From SPDF01 sp963699825 (GTDB taxonomy: Bacteria; Gemmatimonadota; Gemmatimonadetes; Gemmatimonadales; GWC2-71-9), in the NCBI GenBank assembly GCA_963699825.1, contig CAVOVI010000009.1, positions 228,580-292,579 of the forward strand: 64,000 nt of DNA. Direction: 5' to 3'. Numbering within the stretch: position 1 is the stretch's first letter; every line of letters begins with the position of its first letter. Made by a program: the position numbers and the translations under genes. This document shows positions 1-9,186 of this stretch, piece after piece. The notes below the pieces were generated by a model. That model was not told where the DNA came from. It was given only the letters and a program-made list of their open reading frames with translations, and did not search any database.

Positions 1-233
1 TAGCTGCCGATCGTCCCGGTGAATCCGAGCATGCCAAGCCCGATGGCGCCGGTGGCCGCGAGAGTATTTCCGCCGCCCTCCGGGAAACCGTAGTCGCCCG
101 CGACATAGATGCCGCGGGGGACGCCGCTGTTGAAGACCGGGAGGCCAGACACCTGGGCCGCCAAGGGCTGGGCGGGGAGCAGCAGGGCCGCGAAGGCCGC
201 AACTGCCGTGAACGCGAGGAAACGGCGGATCAT
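1..233 (-). CDS. secreted protein, N-terminal part (runs off the window)
   Basis: The reading frame starts at an ATG whose first base is 233 and continues past the left edge, so only about 77 residues are visible. It begins with a clear signal peptide (basic MIRRF start, a hydrophobic alanine/leucine core, probable cleavage after an A-Q near residue 29), followed by a glycine-rich stretch with alternating small and aromatic residues, as in the first strands of small outer-membrane barrels. It lies 25 bases downstream of another secreted protein on the same strand. I do not recognise a family, and the function is unknown. Export to the periplasm or outer membrane is well supported. Confidence 0.6.
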   Translation of the reverse strand, partial: MIRRFLAFTAVAAFAALLLPAQPLAAQVSGLPVFNSGVPRGIYVAGDYGFPEGGGNTLAATGAIGLGMLGFTGTIGS

Positions 234-258
234 CTGCAGCGCTCCAGTGCCGAGGCTG

Positions 259-861
259 TTAGTGCAGCCACGAGAAGCTGGCAGAGAGCCCGTCCAGGTC
301 GCCGAAGGATCCGCCCACATTCATGCTGAAGCTGGTGCCGAACTTGATGTCCACCCCGATCCCGATCGCGAAGTTGAGGTTGGTCTCGTCGGCGAAGACG
401 GGGATGAAGGCCGGCGTGATGTACGGGACAAAGCTGGTGGACGAGTTCTCAAGCAGGATTTGCCGGCCGAGCGCAAACCCGATCGGGACAAACAGCTGGT
501 TGGCGTTGTCCAGGAGCGAGGCGCCGACGCCGACGGTCAGCGCGCCGTCGAGCGGGAAGTTGTCGGAATGGTGGAGCAGCCGGGCCCGGTAGTCGCCGCC
601 GATGAGGAAGGCCGTCGCGCCGGTGTTGTCAGGGTTCCGGAAGCCGATCCGGAGGCCGAAGTCGGCCGACGGCCCCTTGGCCAGGCGATAATAACCCTCC
701 AGCGCCAGGCCGTTGCTGTTCGGATCGGAGATGGAGACGCCGAATGCCGTCTTGTCGAACAGACGCTGGGACGACAGGAACACCGGCGTACCGGTTTCCT
801 GGGCGAGCATCGGAGTGGCCAACACGAACAACGACACAGCAGCGAGCAGGCTACGACGCAT
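259..861 (-). CDS. secreted outer-membrane beta-barrel-like protein
   Basis: A 200-residue protein. Residues 1-20 form a signal peptide ending A-Q, and the rest is alternating hydrophobic/polar strands separated by short glycine, asparagine and aspartate turns, ending in an aromatic (F-S-W-L-H). This is the layout of small outer-membrane barrels. Its start overlaps the end of atpC by 11 bases, so it is probably read from the F1-ATPase transcript, although nothing links it to ATP synthesis. No named family is recognisable and the role is unknown. Localisation is inferred from composition. Confidence 0.7.
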   Translation of the reverse strand: MRRSLLAAVSLFVLATPMLAQETGTPVFLSSQRLFDKTAFGVSISDPNSNGLALEGYYRLAKGPSADFGLRIGFRNPDNTGATAFLIGGDYRARLLHHSDNFPLDGALTVGVGASLLDNANQLFVPIGFALGRQILLENSSTSFVPYITPAFIPVFADETNLNFAIGIGVDIKFGTSFSMNVGGSFGDLDGLSASFSWLH

Positions 862-1110
862 GGACTACCTCCTTGGCATGTTCAGCGACGACGCGGACCA
901 CGTTTCCCACGACCTGCAGGAACCCGCCACGCACCGCAAAGGACTGTTCACCACCCTCGACGCGCACCAGCAAGGTACCCTCGCCGAGCAGCGTCATGAA
1001 TGGGGCATGGTGCGGCAAGATCCCCACCTGCCCGTCGTAGGCGGGGGCTTGCAGGCTCTCCGCCTCCCCGTCAAAGATGGACCCTTCAGGGGAAATCACC
1101 GTGACTCGCA

Positions 1111-1111
<1 letters not shown>
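851..1111 (-). CDS. atpC: F1F0 ATP synthase epsilon subunit, short form
   Basis: Epsilon is the central-stalk subunit of F1 and couples rotation to, and can inhibit, catalysis. The 86-residue protein has the N-terminal beta-sandwich with the family pattern V-I-S-P-E-G near the start and G-I-L-P-H-H-A about residue 32. It stops where the C-terminal helical hairpin of typical 130-140 residue epsilons would begin. The ATG at 1111 overlaps the atpD stop; a GTG three bases upstream is an alternative. It is the last F1 gene in the order A-G-D-C. The missing helical arm suggests epsilon-type auto-inhibition may be absent or done differently. Confidence 0.9.
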
Positions 1112-2535
<1,424 letters not shown>

Positions 2536-2568
2536 GCGTTGATATCCCGTGAAGTCAGAGTGATCGAG

Positions 2569-3453
2569 TTAGCCCTGTAACGCCGCGGCGCCGCCGACGA
2601 TTTCCGCGATCTCCTGCGTGATCGCCGCCTGGCGCTGACGGTTGTAGGTCCGCTTGAGCAGGTCGAGAATATCGCCCGCGTTGTCGGTGGCGCTCTTCAT
2701 CGCGGTGCGCCGGGCCCCATGTTCCGCAGCGCTGGTTTCCACCAGACCGCGATACATCGTGTTGCGCACGTAGAGCGGAAGCAGCCGGTCGAGAATGTGC
2801 GCTGCATCGGGCCGGAGGATGTAATCGGCCCGCGCTGCCCCCGCCTTGGCCGCCGGTGGCTCCACCGGGAGGATCCGCAGGGTGGTCGGCGGCGTGTTGA
2901 GCGGGCTGATGAACGCCGCGTACACCAGATCCACGCTGGCCAGTTCGCCCGCGGAGTACGCCTCGATGAGCGGTTGCATGATCTCGATGGCGTGATCGGG
3001 CGTCGGGTTGTCGGTCACGTCCACCCGCTGCAGCGCCATCGACCGGCCGAGGTACTTGAAGAATCCCACGCCCTTCTTGCCGATGGCGTAGAGGTCGACG
3101 GTGTAGCCAGCCTTCTCGAGCGACGCCATCCGGCGGCGGGCTTCCTTGATGAGGTTGGCGTTGAAGCCACCCGCGAGTCCGCGATTGGAGGTCAGCAGGA
3201 TTACCGCCGCGCGCGTCGGGCCGCCCTTGCCGAGCGGCGCCGGCTGCCGGAGGAGGGGAAACCCCTCGGCCAGCTCAGGCGTCACCAGGTCGGCAATGAC
3301 GCCGCGCAGCGCCTCGGCGTAGGGCCGGGTCGCGATGACACGGTCCTGGGCCCGCTTCAGCTTGGACGTGGCCACCAGCTCCATCGTCCGCGTGATCTTG
3401 CGGGTGTTGGTTACCGAGCGAATCCGGCCCTTGAGGGCCTTCGACTTGGCCAT
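2569..3453 (-). CDS. atpG: F1F0 ATP synthase gamma subunit
   Basis: Gamma is the rotating shaft of F1. The protein starts MAKSKALKGRI with the family's N-terminal helix (RIRSVTNTRKIT) and ends with the matching C-terminal coiled-coil (SATDNAGDIL, then NRQRQAAITQEI). The 294-residue length is normal. The start was placed at the ATG at 3453 because homology begins there; in-frame sequence upstream is antisense readthrough of atpA. The start overlaps the atpA stop by one base (TAATG), which implies translational coupling. Confidence 0.96.
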   Translation of the reverse strand: MAKSKALKGRIRSVTNTRKITRTMELVATSKLKRAQDRVIATRPYAEALRGVIADLVTPELAEGFPLLRQPAPLGKGGPTRAAVILLTSNRGLAGGFNANLIKEARRRMASLEKAGYTVDLYAIGKKGVGFFKYLGRSMALQRVDVTDNPTPDHAIEIMQPLIEAYSAGELASVDLVYAAFISPLNTPPTTLRILPVEPPAAKAGAARADYILRPDAAHILDRLLPLYVRNTMYRGLVETSAAEHGARRTAMKSATDNAGDILDLLKRTYNRQRQAAITQEIAEIVGGAAALQG

Positions 3454-5030
3454 TACGCGGCGTGGAACAACGGCTTGAAGGACGCGATGGCCTTCTCGAG
3501 CGCGGCAGTCAGGTCCTTGTCGAACGCCTTCTTGGTCCGGATGCCGTCGAGGACGGCGGGATGTGCCGACTCGAGGTAATCGAGGAAGTCCGCCTCCCAC
3601 TTCCGGATGTCGCCGACCTCGACGTCGTCGAGATAGCCGTTCGTCACGACGTAGATGATGGCCACCTGGCGCTCGACCGGCATCGGCGCGTACTGCGGCT
3701 GCTTCAGCACCTCGACCAGGCGGGCGCCGCGGGCCAGCTGCTTCTGCGTGGCGGCGTCGAGGTCGGAACCGAACTGGGAAAAGGCCTCGAGCTCGCGGAA
3801 CTGCGCCAGCGAGAGCCGCAGCGGACCGGCGACCTGCTTCATCGCCTTGATCTGCGCGTTGCCGCCGACCCGGCTGACGCTGATGCCGGCGTCCACCGCG
3901 GGGCGGATGTTCGAGTAGAAGAGGTCGGTGGTCAGGAAGATCTGGCCGTCGGTGATCGAGATGACGTTGGTCGGGATGTACGCCGATACGTCACCGGCCT
4001 GCGTCTCGATGATCGGCAGCGCGGTCAGCGATCCACCCGGCTTCTTGATGCGTGGGTCGAGCTTCACCACGTCGGCGTCTTCGGAAATCTTGGCGGCGCG
4101 CTCGAGGAGACGGCTGTGGAGATAGAAGACGTCGCCGGGATACGCCTCGCGGCCCGGGGGGCGGCGAAGCACCAGCGAAAGCTGACGGTACGCGGCGGCC
4201 TGCTTGGAAAGGTCGTCGTACACGCAGAGGGTCGCCTTCCCCTCCTCGTACATGAAGTACTCGGCCAGCGCGGCACCGGTGTAGGGCGCGATGTACTGCA
4301 GCGGCGCCGGTTCGGAGGCGGAGGCGACCACGACGATGGTGTACTCCATCGCGCCGGCCTCGCGGAGCCGCTCGACGACGGAGGCCACGGTCGAGCGCTT
4401 CTGCCCGATGGCGACGTACACGCAGACGACGCCGGTGCCCTTCTGGTTGATGATGGTGTCGATCGCGATGGCCGTCTTGCCGGTGCCGCGGTCGCCGATG
4501 ATCAGCTCGCGCTGGCCACGACCGATCGGGATCATCGCGTCGATGGCCTTGATGCCGGTCTGCAGCGGCTCCTTGACCGGCTGCCGGACGATGATGCCGG
4601 GAGCCACCATCTCCACGAGCCGCGAGAAGCTGGTCTTGATCGGGCCGAGTCCGTCCACCGGGCGACCGAGGGCGTCCACCACGCGGCCGAGCAGGGCCGG
4701 ACCGGCGGGCACTTCGAGCACGCGCCCGGTGCAGCGGACCTCGTCGCCTTCCTTCAGCACCAGATAGTTGCCGAGGATGGCGGCGCCGACACTGTCGGCA
4801 TCCAGGTTCAGCACGAGTCCGGTCACCGTCTCGCCAGTTTCCTGGGCGGTGAACTCGATCATCTCACCGGCCATCGCCTTGGAGAGCCCGTAGATTCGGG
4901 CAACGCCGTCCTTCACTTCAAGGACGGTGCCGACGTCGGAGGTATCGATGGAGGAGAGATTGGCGGCGGCGATCTCCTTGAGGAGAGCATCCTTGAGTTC
5001 GCCGGGGCGCAGCACGGATTCGGTGGCCAT
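3453..5030 (-). CDS. atpA: F1F0 ATP synthase alpha subunit
   Basis: Non-catalytic nucleotide-binding F1 subunit, 525 residues. The P-loop GDRGTGKT is at 179-186, and the flanking blocks GRVVDALGRPVDG and KAIDAMIPIGRGQRELIIGD are typical of alpha. The ATG at 5030 fits the family N-terminus; in-frame TTG and GTG codons 21-24 bases upstream are weaker alternatives. This is the first gene of the operon here: neither atpH (delta) nor the F0 genes lie upstream, so the ATP synthase genes are split in this genome. The promoter and a CRP-type site lie just upstream. Confidence 0.97.
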   Translation of the reverse strand: MATESVLRPGELKDALLKEIAAANLSSIDTSDVGTVLEVKDGVARIYGLSKAMAGEMIEFTAQETGETVTGLVLNLDADSVGAAILGNYLVLKEGDEVRCTGRVLEVPAGPALLGRVVDALGRPVDGLGPIKTSFSRLVEMVAPGIIVRQPVKEPLQTGIKAIDAMIPIGRGQRELIIGDRGTGKTAIAIDTIINQKGTGVVCVYVAIGQKRSTVASVVERLREAGAMEYTIVVVASASEPAPLQYIAPYTGAALAEYFMYEEGKATLCVYDDLSKQAAAYRQLSLVLRRPPGREAYPGDVFYLHSRLLERAAKISEDADVVKLDPRIKKPGGSLTALPIIETQAGDVSAYIPTNVISITDGQIFLTTDLFYSNIRPAVDAGISVSRVGGNAQIKAMKQVAGPLRLSLAQFRELEAFSQFGSDLDAATQKQLARGARLVEVLKQPQYAPMPVERQVAIIYVVTNGYLDDVEVGDIRKWEADFLDYLESAHPAVLDGIRTKKAFDKDLTAALEKAIASFKPLFHAA

Positions 5031-5086
5031 GTGTGTGGTCGCCTGTTTCACCAAAAGGGGTGAGAAGATTCGGTTCGTCTACAGCT

Positions 5087-5102
5087 TGTGAAAATAATCA
5101 CA
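5087..5102. promoter_or_regulatory. CRP/FNR-type palindrome upstream of atpA
   Basis: A perfect TGTGA-N6-TCACA palindrome, the half-sites recognised by CRP-family regulators. The -10 hexamer of the predicted atpA promoter coincides with its central six bases, so a bound protein would be expected to block initiation. No CRP-family gene is in the window. Confidence 0.55.
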
Positions 5103-5120
5103 TAAGAGGGTCAGGGGCAA
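5092..5120 (-). promoter_or_regulatory. predicted sigma70-type promoter of atpAGDC
   Basis: On the minus strand, TTGCCC (5120-5115) and TTATTT (5097-5092) are separated by 17 bases, placing initiation near 5085 and leaving a leader of about 55 bases before atpA. The match to consensus is moderate. Confidence 0.45.
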
Positions 5121-5128
5121 CCGCCTTC

Positions 5129-5214
5129 TGTCATTGCGAGGCCGCCAGGCCGAAGCAATCTCGTGGGTCCAAGATTGCTTCGTCGGCCCCTCCCGGGGCC
5201 TCCTCGCAATGACA
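5129..5214. repeat. palindromic repeat family A, copy 1
   Basis: An 86-base imperfect inverted repeat beginning TGTCATTGCGAGG and ending with its complement, with inner arms around GAAGCAATCT / AGATTGCTTC. Related copies are at 25710-25799, 38397-38490 and 39505-39595. It sits between the AraC-type gene and the atp promoter. The outer arms are conserved between copies and the centre varies. Confidence 0.85.
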
Positions 5215-5223
5215 GAACATGGC

Positions 5224-5994
5224 CTACAGACGGCTCCTGGTATGCCCCCGGGCAAACCGGCCGAGGAGCTCCTTCGGGGAGGTTTGTGAGAGCTCCAGCG
5301 CCCCGATTCCCGCGATTCGACGGGCAGTGGACCCGAGGTGGCTCGAGGAGGAGAAGGAAAGGAGTCCGGCCACCTGGGCGATACTGTACCCGGGGTTGTG
5401 GAGGAGTTGTGCAGCGGCGACCACGCGCAAGAAGTCTATGACCCGCTTGAGGTTAGGAGCCCCGCCGGCACCGAACTGTCGGGAGAGATGCTCCCGGGAG
5501 ACGCCAAGTCGGGTTGCCAGGGCAGTCGTTGTCACCGGCTGATCGACCTGGTCGATGAGGATGTCCCAGAGCTGGCGTTGCAGCGGATCGGCGAGCCGAA
5601 GCAGGCGGGGGGCGTCGGCCAGCGACCGGCGTCGAGAGGCGACGAGCGATACCCGTCGCACCAGCTCCCCCACCACCGCATCGTCCACTCCCTCGACCAG
5701 CACCGCCGCGACCTTCTGCTTCCGGCATTCCGCGAGCAGGGCGCCGTCGTCAGATCGGATCGGCGCGTAGACCACGACAGGGATGCCGGGGAAGTCGGAG
5801 CGGAGGGTGGCCCAATCGTCTATCAGGCCGGGGCGAGGCGCCAGGACCACCGCCTCGACGATTCGACGGTCGAGCAAACGGCGGAGGTGGGCGGGGGTGC
5901 GACAGGTGACGACACTCGGGCCACCACGCGGGAGGGAGCGGCGGAGCGCCGTCACGGCGCCTCGCCCGTCGAGCATTGCGGCGATCGCCGCCAT
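5224..5994 (-). CDS. AraC-type transcriptional regulator with receiver-like N-terminus
   Basis: A 256-residue protein. The C-terminal half (about 150-245) holds an AraC-type double helix-turn-helix: VTTTALATRLGVSREHLSRQF is the first, and the segment from GYSIAQVAGLLSF is the second. The first 120 residues alternate hydrophobic strands and helices like a response-regulator fold (VEAVVLAPR, IPVVVYAP), but no clear phospho-acceptor aspartate stands out, so sensing may be degenerate. It starts two bases after the NUDIX gene and is the last gene of the sigma-mla-nudix run. Its targets are unknown. Confidence 0.75.
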   Translation of the reverse strand: MAAIAAMLDGRGAVTALRRSLPRGGPSVVTCRTPAHLRRLLDRRIVEAVVLAPRPGLIDDWATLRSDFPGIPVVVYAPIRSDDGALLAECRKQKVAAVLVEGVDDAVVGELVRRVSLVASRRRSLADAPRLLRLADPLQRQLWDILIDQVDQPVTTTALATRLGVSREHLSRQFGAGGAPNLKRVIDFLRVVAAAQLLHNPGYSIAQVAGLLSFSSSSHLGSTARRIAGIGALELSQTSPKELLGRFARGHTRSRL

Positions 5995-5996
5995 TC

Positions 5997-6488
5997 TCAG
6001 CCCTCGGCGGCGACTGGGTCCGGCTGCTTCTTCGACCGACCCGCGCCGACCGCCACCAGGGTGCGGGCCATCTCACCGCCGCGCCGGAGGACGCCGCGCG
6101 CGTTGTCGTAGCTCAGCTGTTCCAGCGCCTTGTCGAGCGGCAACCACCGATGGTCGGTGATCCCCTCGTCCACCTGGGGAATGACGTCGCCCTCAGGGCT
6201 CTCGAAGAGGAAGAAGTGGCAGAACTTGTGGATGGCCCGACCCCGGAACCGGAAATGCCAGTCAATGATCCGGATGGGCCCGTGAAGCACAAGCGATTCC
6301 AGCCCGGTCTCCTCGGCCGTCTCGCGCAGCGCCGCCTCGGCGGGAGTCTCCTCCTCCTCGAGGTGCCCCTTGGGAAATCCCCAATGGCGATACGAGTCCT
6401 TGATCAGGAGAAACCGCGCCTCGGCGCCGAAACGCCGAAAGACGATCCCGCCCGCGCTCACCTCGCGCTCCGGCTTCCGCTTGGCCAT
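5997..6488 (-). CDS. NUDIX hydrolase
   Basis: A 163-residue protein with a complete NUDIX box at about 40-62 (GHLEEEETPAEAA followed by LRETAEETGL), matching G-x5-E-x7-REUxEExGU. NUDIX enzymes hydrolyse nucleoside diphosphates linked to another moiety. The flanking pattern (GIVFRR, WGFPKGHLEEEE, basic tail) resembles diadenosine-polyphosphate or diphosphoinositol-type members, but the substrate cannot be set from sequence. The start at MAKRKPERE was preferred because upstream residues are low-complexity and overlap mlaD. It lies four bases after mlaD. Confidence 0.88.
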   Translation of the reverse strand: MAKRKPEREVSAGGIVFRRFGAEARFLLIKDSYRHWGFPKGHLEEEETPAEAALRETAEETGLESLVLHGPIRIIDWHFRFRGRAIHKFCHFFLFESPEGDVIPQVDEGITDHRWLPLDKALEQLSYDNARGVLRRGGEMARTLVAVGAGRSKKQPDPVAAEG

Positions 6489-6492
6489 CAGG

Positions 6493-7500
6493 CTAAAAGA
6501 CCGAGAACTTGAAGTACTTGCGCGGATTGACCTGGATGTCAGCAATCAGCTTCCGGAGCTCGACCATGGTGGCGGTCGTCTCGTTGTAGAGCGTCGAGTC
6601 GGTCGTCAGCATGCCGAGCGTGCCCTGCCCCATCTGCAAGCGGGCCATGATGGAATCGGCGGCCACGAGGATCCGGACCAGGCTCACCTCGTGTTCGCGC
6701 GCGGCGCTGAGGAGGGAGCGCAGGTCGGCGGTGGCGACACGCAGATCGGTCGCCGAGCCCTGCGTCGAATTCATGATCGCCTGGAGCTGCCCTTCGCTCG
6801 TCGCGGAATCGAGGCGAGCCAGCGTGGAGTGAAGATTCTTGGCGGCGCCGGCAAACTGTTCGCTCCCGCTCAGGGTCGCGGTGGTGATCGCGTCCACCTT
6901 GCTGGTCTGCTGGTTGGTGAACGTCGAGAGCCGGTTCACCATGGTCAGAAAGTCGTCCAGGCTGTTGCGGACCTTGGCGGCGGTGGTCGAGTCGAAGACC
7001 GCGCCCACCCGGTCCGTCAGCAACGCGATGTCCCCCGCGATGCGCCCGGCCTGGGCGGTCAGGGACCCGATGTCCGGCAGGGTGGCGCCGGGCCAGTCAT
7101 CCGGGCCGGCCTTCTTGGCGGCCATGAATTCGGCGAGCAGTGACGGGTCATCGAGCGGGTCGTCGAGGGAGATGATCTTCGCCTCCCACTCGCCGAAGAG
7201 GCTCGCGGTCGAGGCGATCACCGCGGGGCTGGCGGGGATTTCCGAACGCTGCTCCAGCTTCAACGTGGCGATCACCCAGTCGTTGTCGGCCAACTCCACC
7301 GAAAACACCTGGCCGATCTTCACGCCGCGGAGGGTGACCGGGGCACCGACACCCATTCCGCCGACGGTGCGAAACCGCACGGTGACCTTCTCCGGCCGGC
7401 TGCCGAGCTGGATGTGCCCCAGCCAGATGGCGGCGACGACGGTGATCAGGAGGGCAACGAGCACCGTCCCACCCACCGCAAAGGCGTTGCGCTGCTTCAC
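6493..7500 (-). CDS. mlaD: MlaD-family (MCE) lipid-transport protein
   Basis: A 335-residue protein: one N-terminal membrane anchor (about 8-27), then an MCE domain (about 38-115) with the family pattern VRFRTVGGMGVGAPVTLRGV and K-I-G-Q-V. A long helical C-terminal region (about 150-330) probably extends across the periplasm. In the Mla system, MlaD hexamers shuttle phospholipids between the MlaFE transporter and periplasmic carriers. The GTG start overlaps the mlaF stop (GTGA). No MlaB or MlaC gene follows, so this is the compact F-E-D form. Confidence 0.9.
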   Translation of the reverse strand: MKQRNAFAVGGTVLVALLITVVAAIWLGHIQLGSRPEKVTVRFRTVGGMGVGAPVTLRGVKIGQVFSVELADNDWVIATLKLEQRSEIPASPAVIASTASLFGEWEAKIISLDDPLDDPSLLAEFMAAKKAGPDDWPGATLPDIGSLTAQAGRIAGDIALLTDRVGAVFDSTTAAKVRNSLDDFLTMVNRLSTFTNQQTSKVDAITTATLSGSEQFAGAAKNLHSTLARLDSATSEGQLQAIMNSTQGSATDLRVATADLRSLLSAAREHEVSLVRILVAADSIMARLQMGQGTLGMLTTDSTLYNETTATMVELRKLIADIQVNPRKYFKFSVF

Positions 7501-8267
7501 AGGCCCCCCGCGGAAAAGGCTGTGGCGTCGCGGGCACCCTGCATCTCCGGCCGGCCCTCGATGAACTGTCGCACCACTGGATCCTCCGTCTGCTGAATCT
7601 CCTGGACCGACCCCACCTGCCGGATCCGCCCCTCATAGAGCATCGCGATCCGGTCACCCACGGTATACGCGCTTCGCATGTCGTGGGTCACCACAATGGC
7701 GGTCGTGCCGTATTGCTCACGAACCCGGATCATCAACTGATCGATCACGGCTGAGGTAACGGGGTCGAGGCCGGTTGTCGGCTCGTCATACAGAATGTAC
7801 CGCGGCCGCAGCGCGATCGCGCGTGCAACACCGACCCGTTTCCTCATCCCGCCCGAGAGCTCAGCGGGATAGTGATCCTCGGTGCCTTCCAGATCGACCA
7901 CCTGCAGGCTCTGCGACACCCGCTCCTCGATCTCTCCCTGCTCCAACCCGCGTCGGGCCAGCCCGAGCCGGATATTGTCGCCGATCGTCATCGAGTCGAA
8001 GAGCGCGGCGAACTGAAAGACATAGCCGATCTTGCTCCGGAGCGCGGTCAGCCCATCCCAGTCGAGGTCATGCACCACCTCGTCGTCCACCGTGACCGAG
8101 CCCGCGTCCGGCGCGAGCAACCCTACGACATGCTTCAGCAGCACGCTCTTCCCCGAGCCGGAGAAGCCGATGAGGGCGGTCGTCTCCCCTTCCGGGATGT
8201 CGAGGGTGAGCCCGTCGAGGACGACTTTGTCGCCGAAGGCCTTGTGGACGTTATCGAAGCGAATCAT
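7497..8267 (-). CDS. mlaF: ABC transporter ATPase, MlaF-type
   Basis: A 256-residue ABC ATPase with P-loop GFSGSGKS at 34-41, signature LSGGM about 137, and Walker B ILYDEPTTGLDP about 158-169, followed by the switch histidine in VTHD. The MIRFDNVHKAFG start fits MlaF proteins; upstream in-frame sequence is repeat-derived. It powers retrograde phospholipid transport with MlaE and MlaD. About 140 bases of palindromic and C-rich repeat separate it from mlaE. Confidence 0.93.
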   Translation of the reverse strand: MIRFDNVHKAFGDKVVLDGLTLDIPEGETTALIGFSGSGKSVLLKHVVGLLAPDAGSVTVDDEVVHDLDWDGLTALRSKIGYVFQFAALFDSMTIGDNIRLGLARRGLEQGEIEERVSQSLQVVDLEGTEDHYPAELSGGMRKRVGVARAIALRPRYILYDEPTTGLDPVTSAVIDQLMIRVREQYGTTAIVVTHDMRSAYTVGDRIAMLYEGRIRQVGSVQEIQQTEDPVVRQFIEGRPEMQGARDATAFSAGGL

Positions 8268-8316
8268 CGGCCGCGTCCCCGCTTCCCCGCGCTCCAGCGA
8301 TCCCACCTCACCCCCT

Positions 8317-8348
8317 GTCCCCCTCTCCGTGATACGGAGAGGGGGGAC
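8317..8348. repeat. short hairpin repeat family D, copy 1
   Basis: A stem with C-rich arms CCCCTCTCCGT / ACGGAGAGGGG, followed by CTGCCCC-type heptamers up to 8408. Similar C4-TCTCC hairpins occur at 27797-27815, 38360-38384 and 43483-43510. It separates mlaE from mlaF within one apparent operon and could fold in the transcript. Confidence 0.65.
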
Positions 8349-8409
8349 GCCCGGTGAGATCCCGAAGCCGCAGCACCGCCCCGCTGCCCCACTGCCCCCC
8401 TGCCCCGCC

Positions 8410-9171
8410 TCACAGAAGCACCACCGCCCAGAAGGCATCCAGCACCAGGATCGCTTCGCAGCCGTAGACAACGGCGAGCGTGGTCCGACGGCCGACGCCA
8501 GCCGCGCCACCTGAAGTGGCGAGGCCCTGCAGGCACCCGAGGAGGGTCACGGCGGCGCCGAAGCTGGCCGCCTTCACGAGGCCGTACCAGATGTCCTTGA
8601 ACTTGTAGAAGATCTGCAGCCCCTTGATGAACTCGGCGCTGGAGAGATCGAGAAGGTTCAGGGAGGTGAGGTAGCCGGCGAAGACGCCGAGGGAGATGGC
8701 GAGGGCGGTCACCACGGGGAACATCAGGGTGCCGGCGAGCACGCGGGGGACCACGAGGTAGGCGTACTTGTCGTAGGCCAGCGTTTCGAGGGCGTCCACT
8801 TGTTCGGTGACGCGCATCGTCCCGAGTTCGGCGGCGATGTTGGCCCCGACCCGCCCGGCCAATGCCATCCCGGTCAGGACGGGGCCGAGTTCCAGCATGA
8901 TCGCCTTGCCGACGAGCGTGCCGACGAAATAGATGGGGACGGCGCCGGTGAAGATGTACTTGGAGAGGAGGGCGAGCACGATGCCGGTGAAGAGCGCGAT
9001 GAACAGCGCGATCGGCACGGAGGCGACGCCGAGGCGCCGCATCTGCTCGAGCAGCAAGGGTCCCCAGGTGCGGCGGTCGCGAAGAGCGCGCACGGCATCC
9101 ACGGTGAAGGTGCCGACGCGGCTGACCTGCCGACCCAGGGCGGAATCCCGGACCATCGCGGGGTGGGTCAC
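8410..9171 (-). CDS. mlaE: ABC transporter permease, MlaE-type
   Basis: A 253-residue membrane protein with five to six hydrophobic segments and the MlaE/YrbE signature: ALFTGIVLALL near 60, the E-L-G-P-V-L-T stretch and the AGRVGANIAAELGTMRVTEQ coupling region about 106-125. It forms the membrane channel of the lipid transporter with MlaF. It follows the sigma-factor gene by 15 bases, so the two probably share a transcript. Confidence 0.93.
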   Translation of the reverse strand: MTHPAMVRDSALGRQVSRVGTFTVDAVRALRDRRTWGPLLLEQMRRLGVASVPIALFIALFTGIVLALLSKYIFTGAVPIYFVGTLVGKAIMLELGPVLTGMALAGRVGANIAAELGTMRVTEQVDALETLAYDKYAYLVVPRVLAGTLMFPVVTALAISLGVFAGYLTSLNLLDLSSAEFIKGLQIFYKFKDIWYGLVKAASFGAAVTLLGCLQGLATSGGAAGVGRRTTLAVVYGCEAILVLDAFWAVVLL

Positions 9172-9186
9172 GAGTGGAAGGTACGC

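Noticed and set aside
3462..5063. 533-residue plus-strand frame opposite atpA
   Set aside because: Shadow; atpA on the minus strand is unmistakable.
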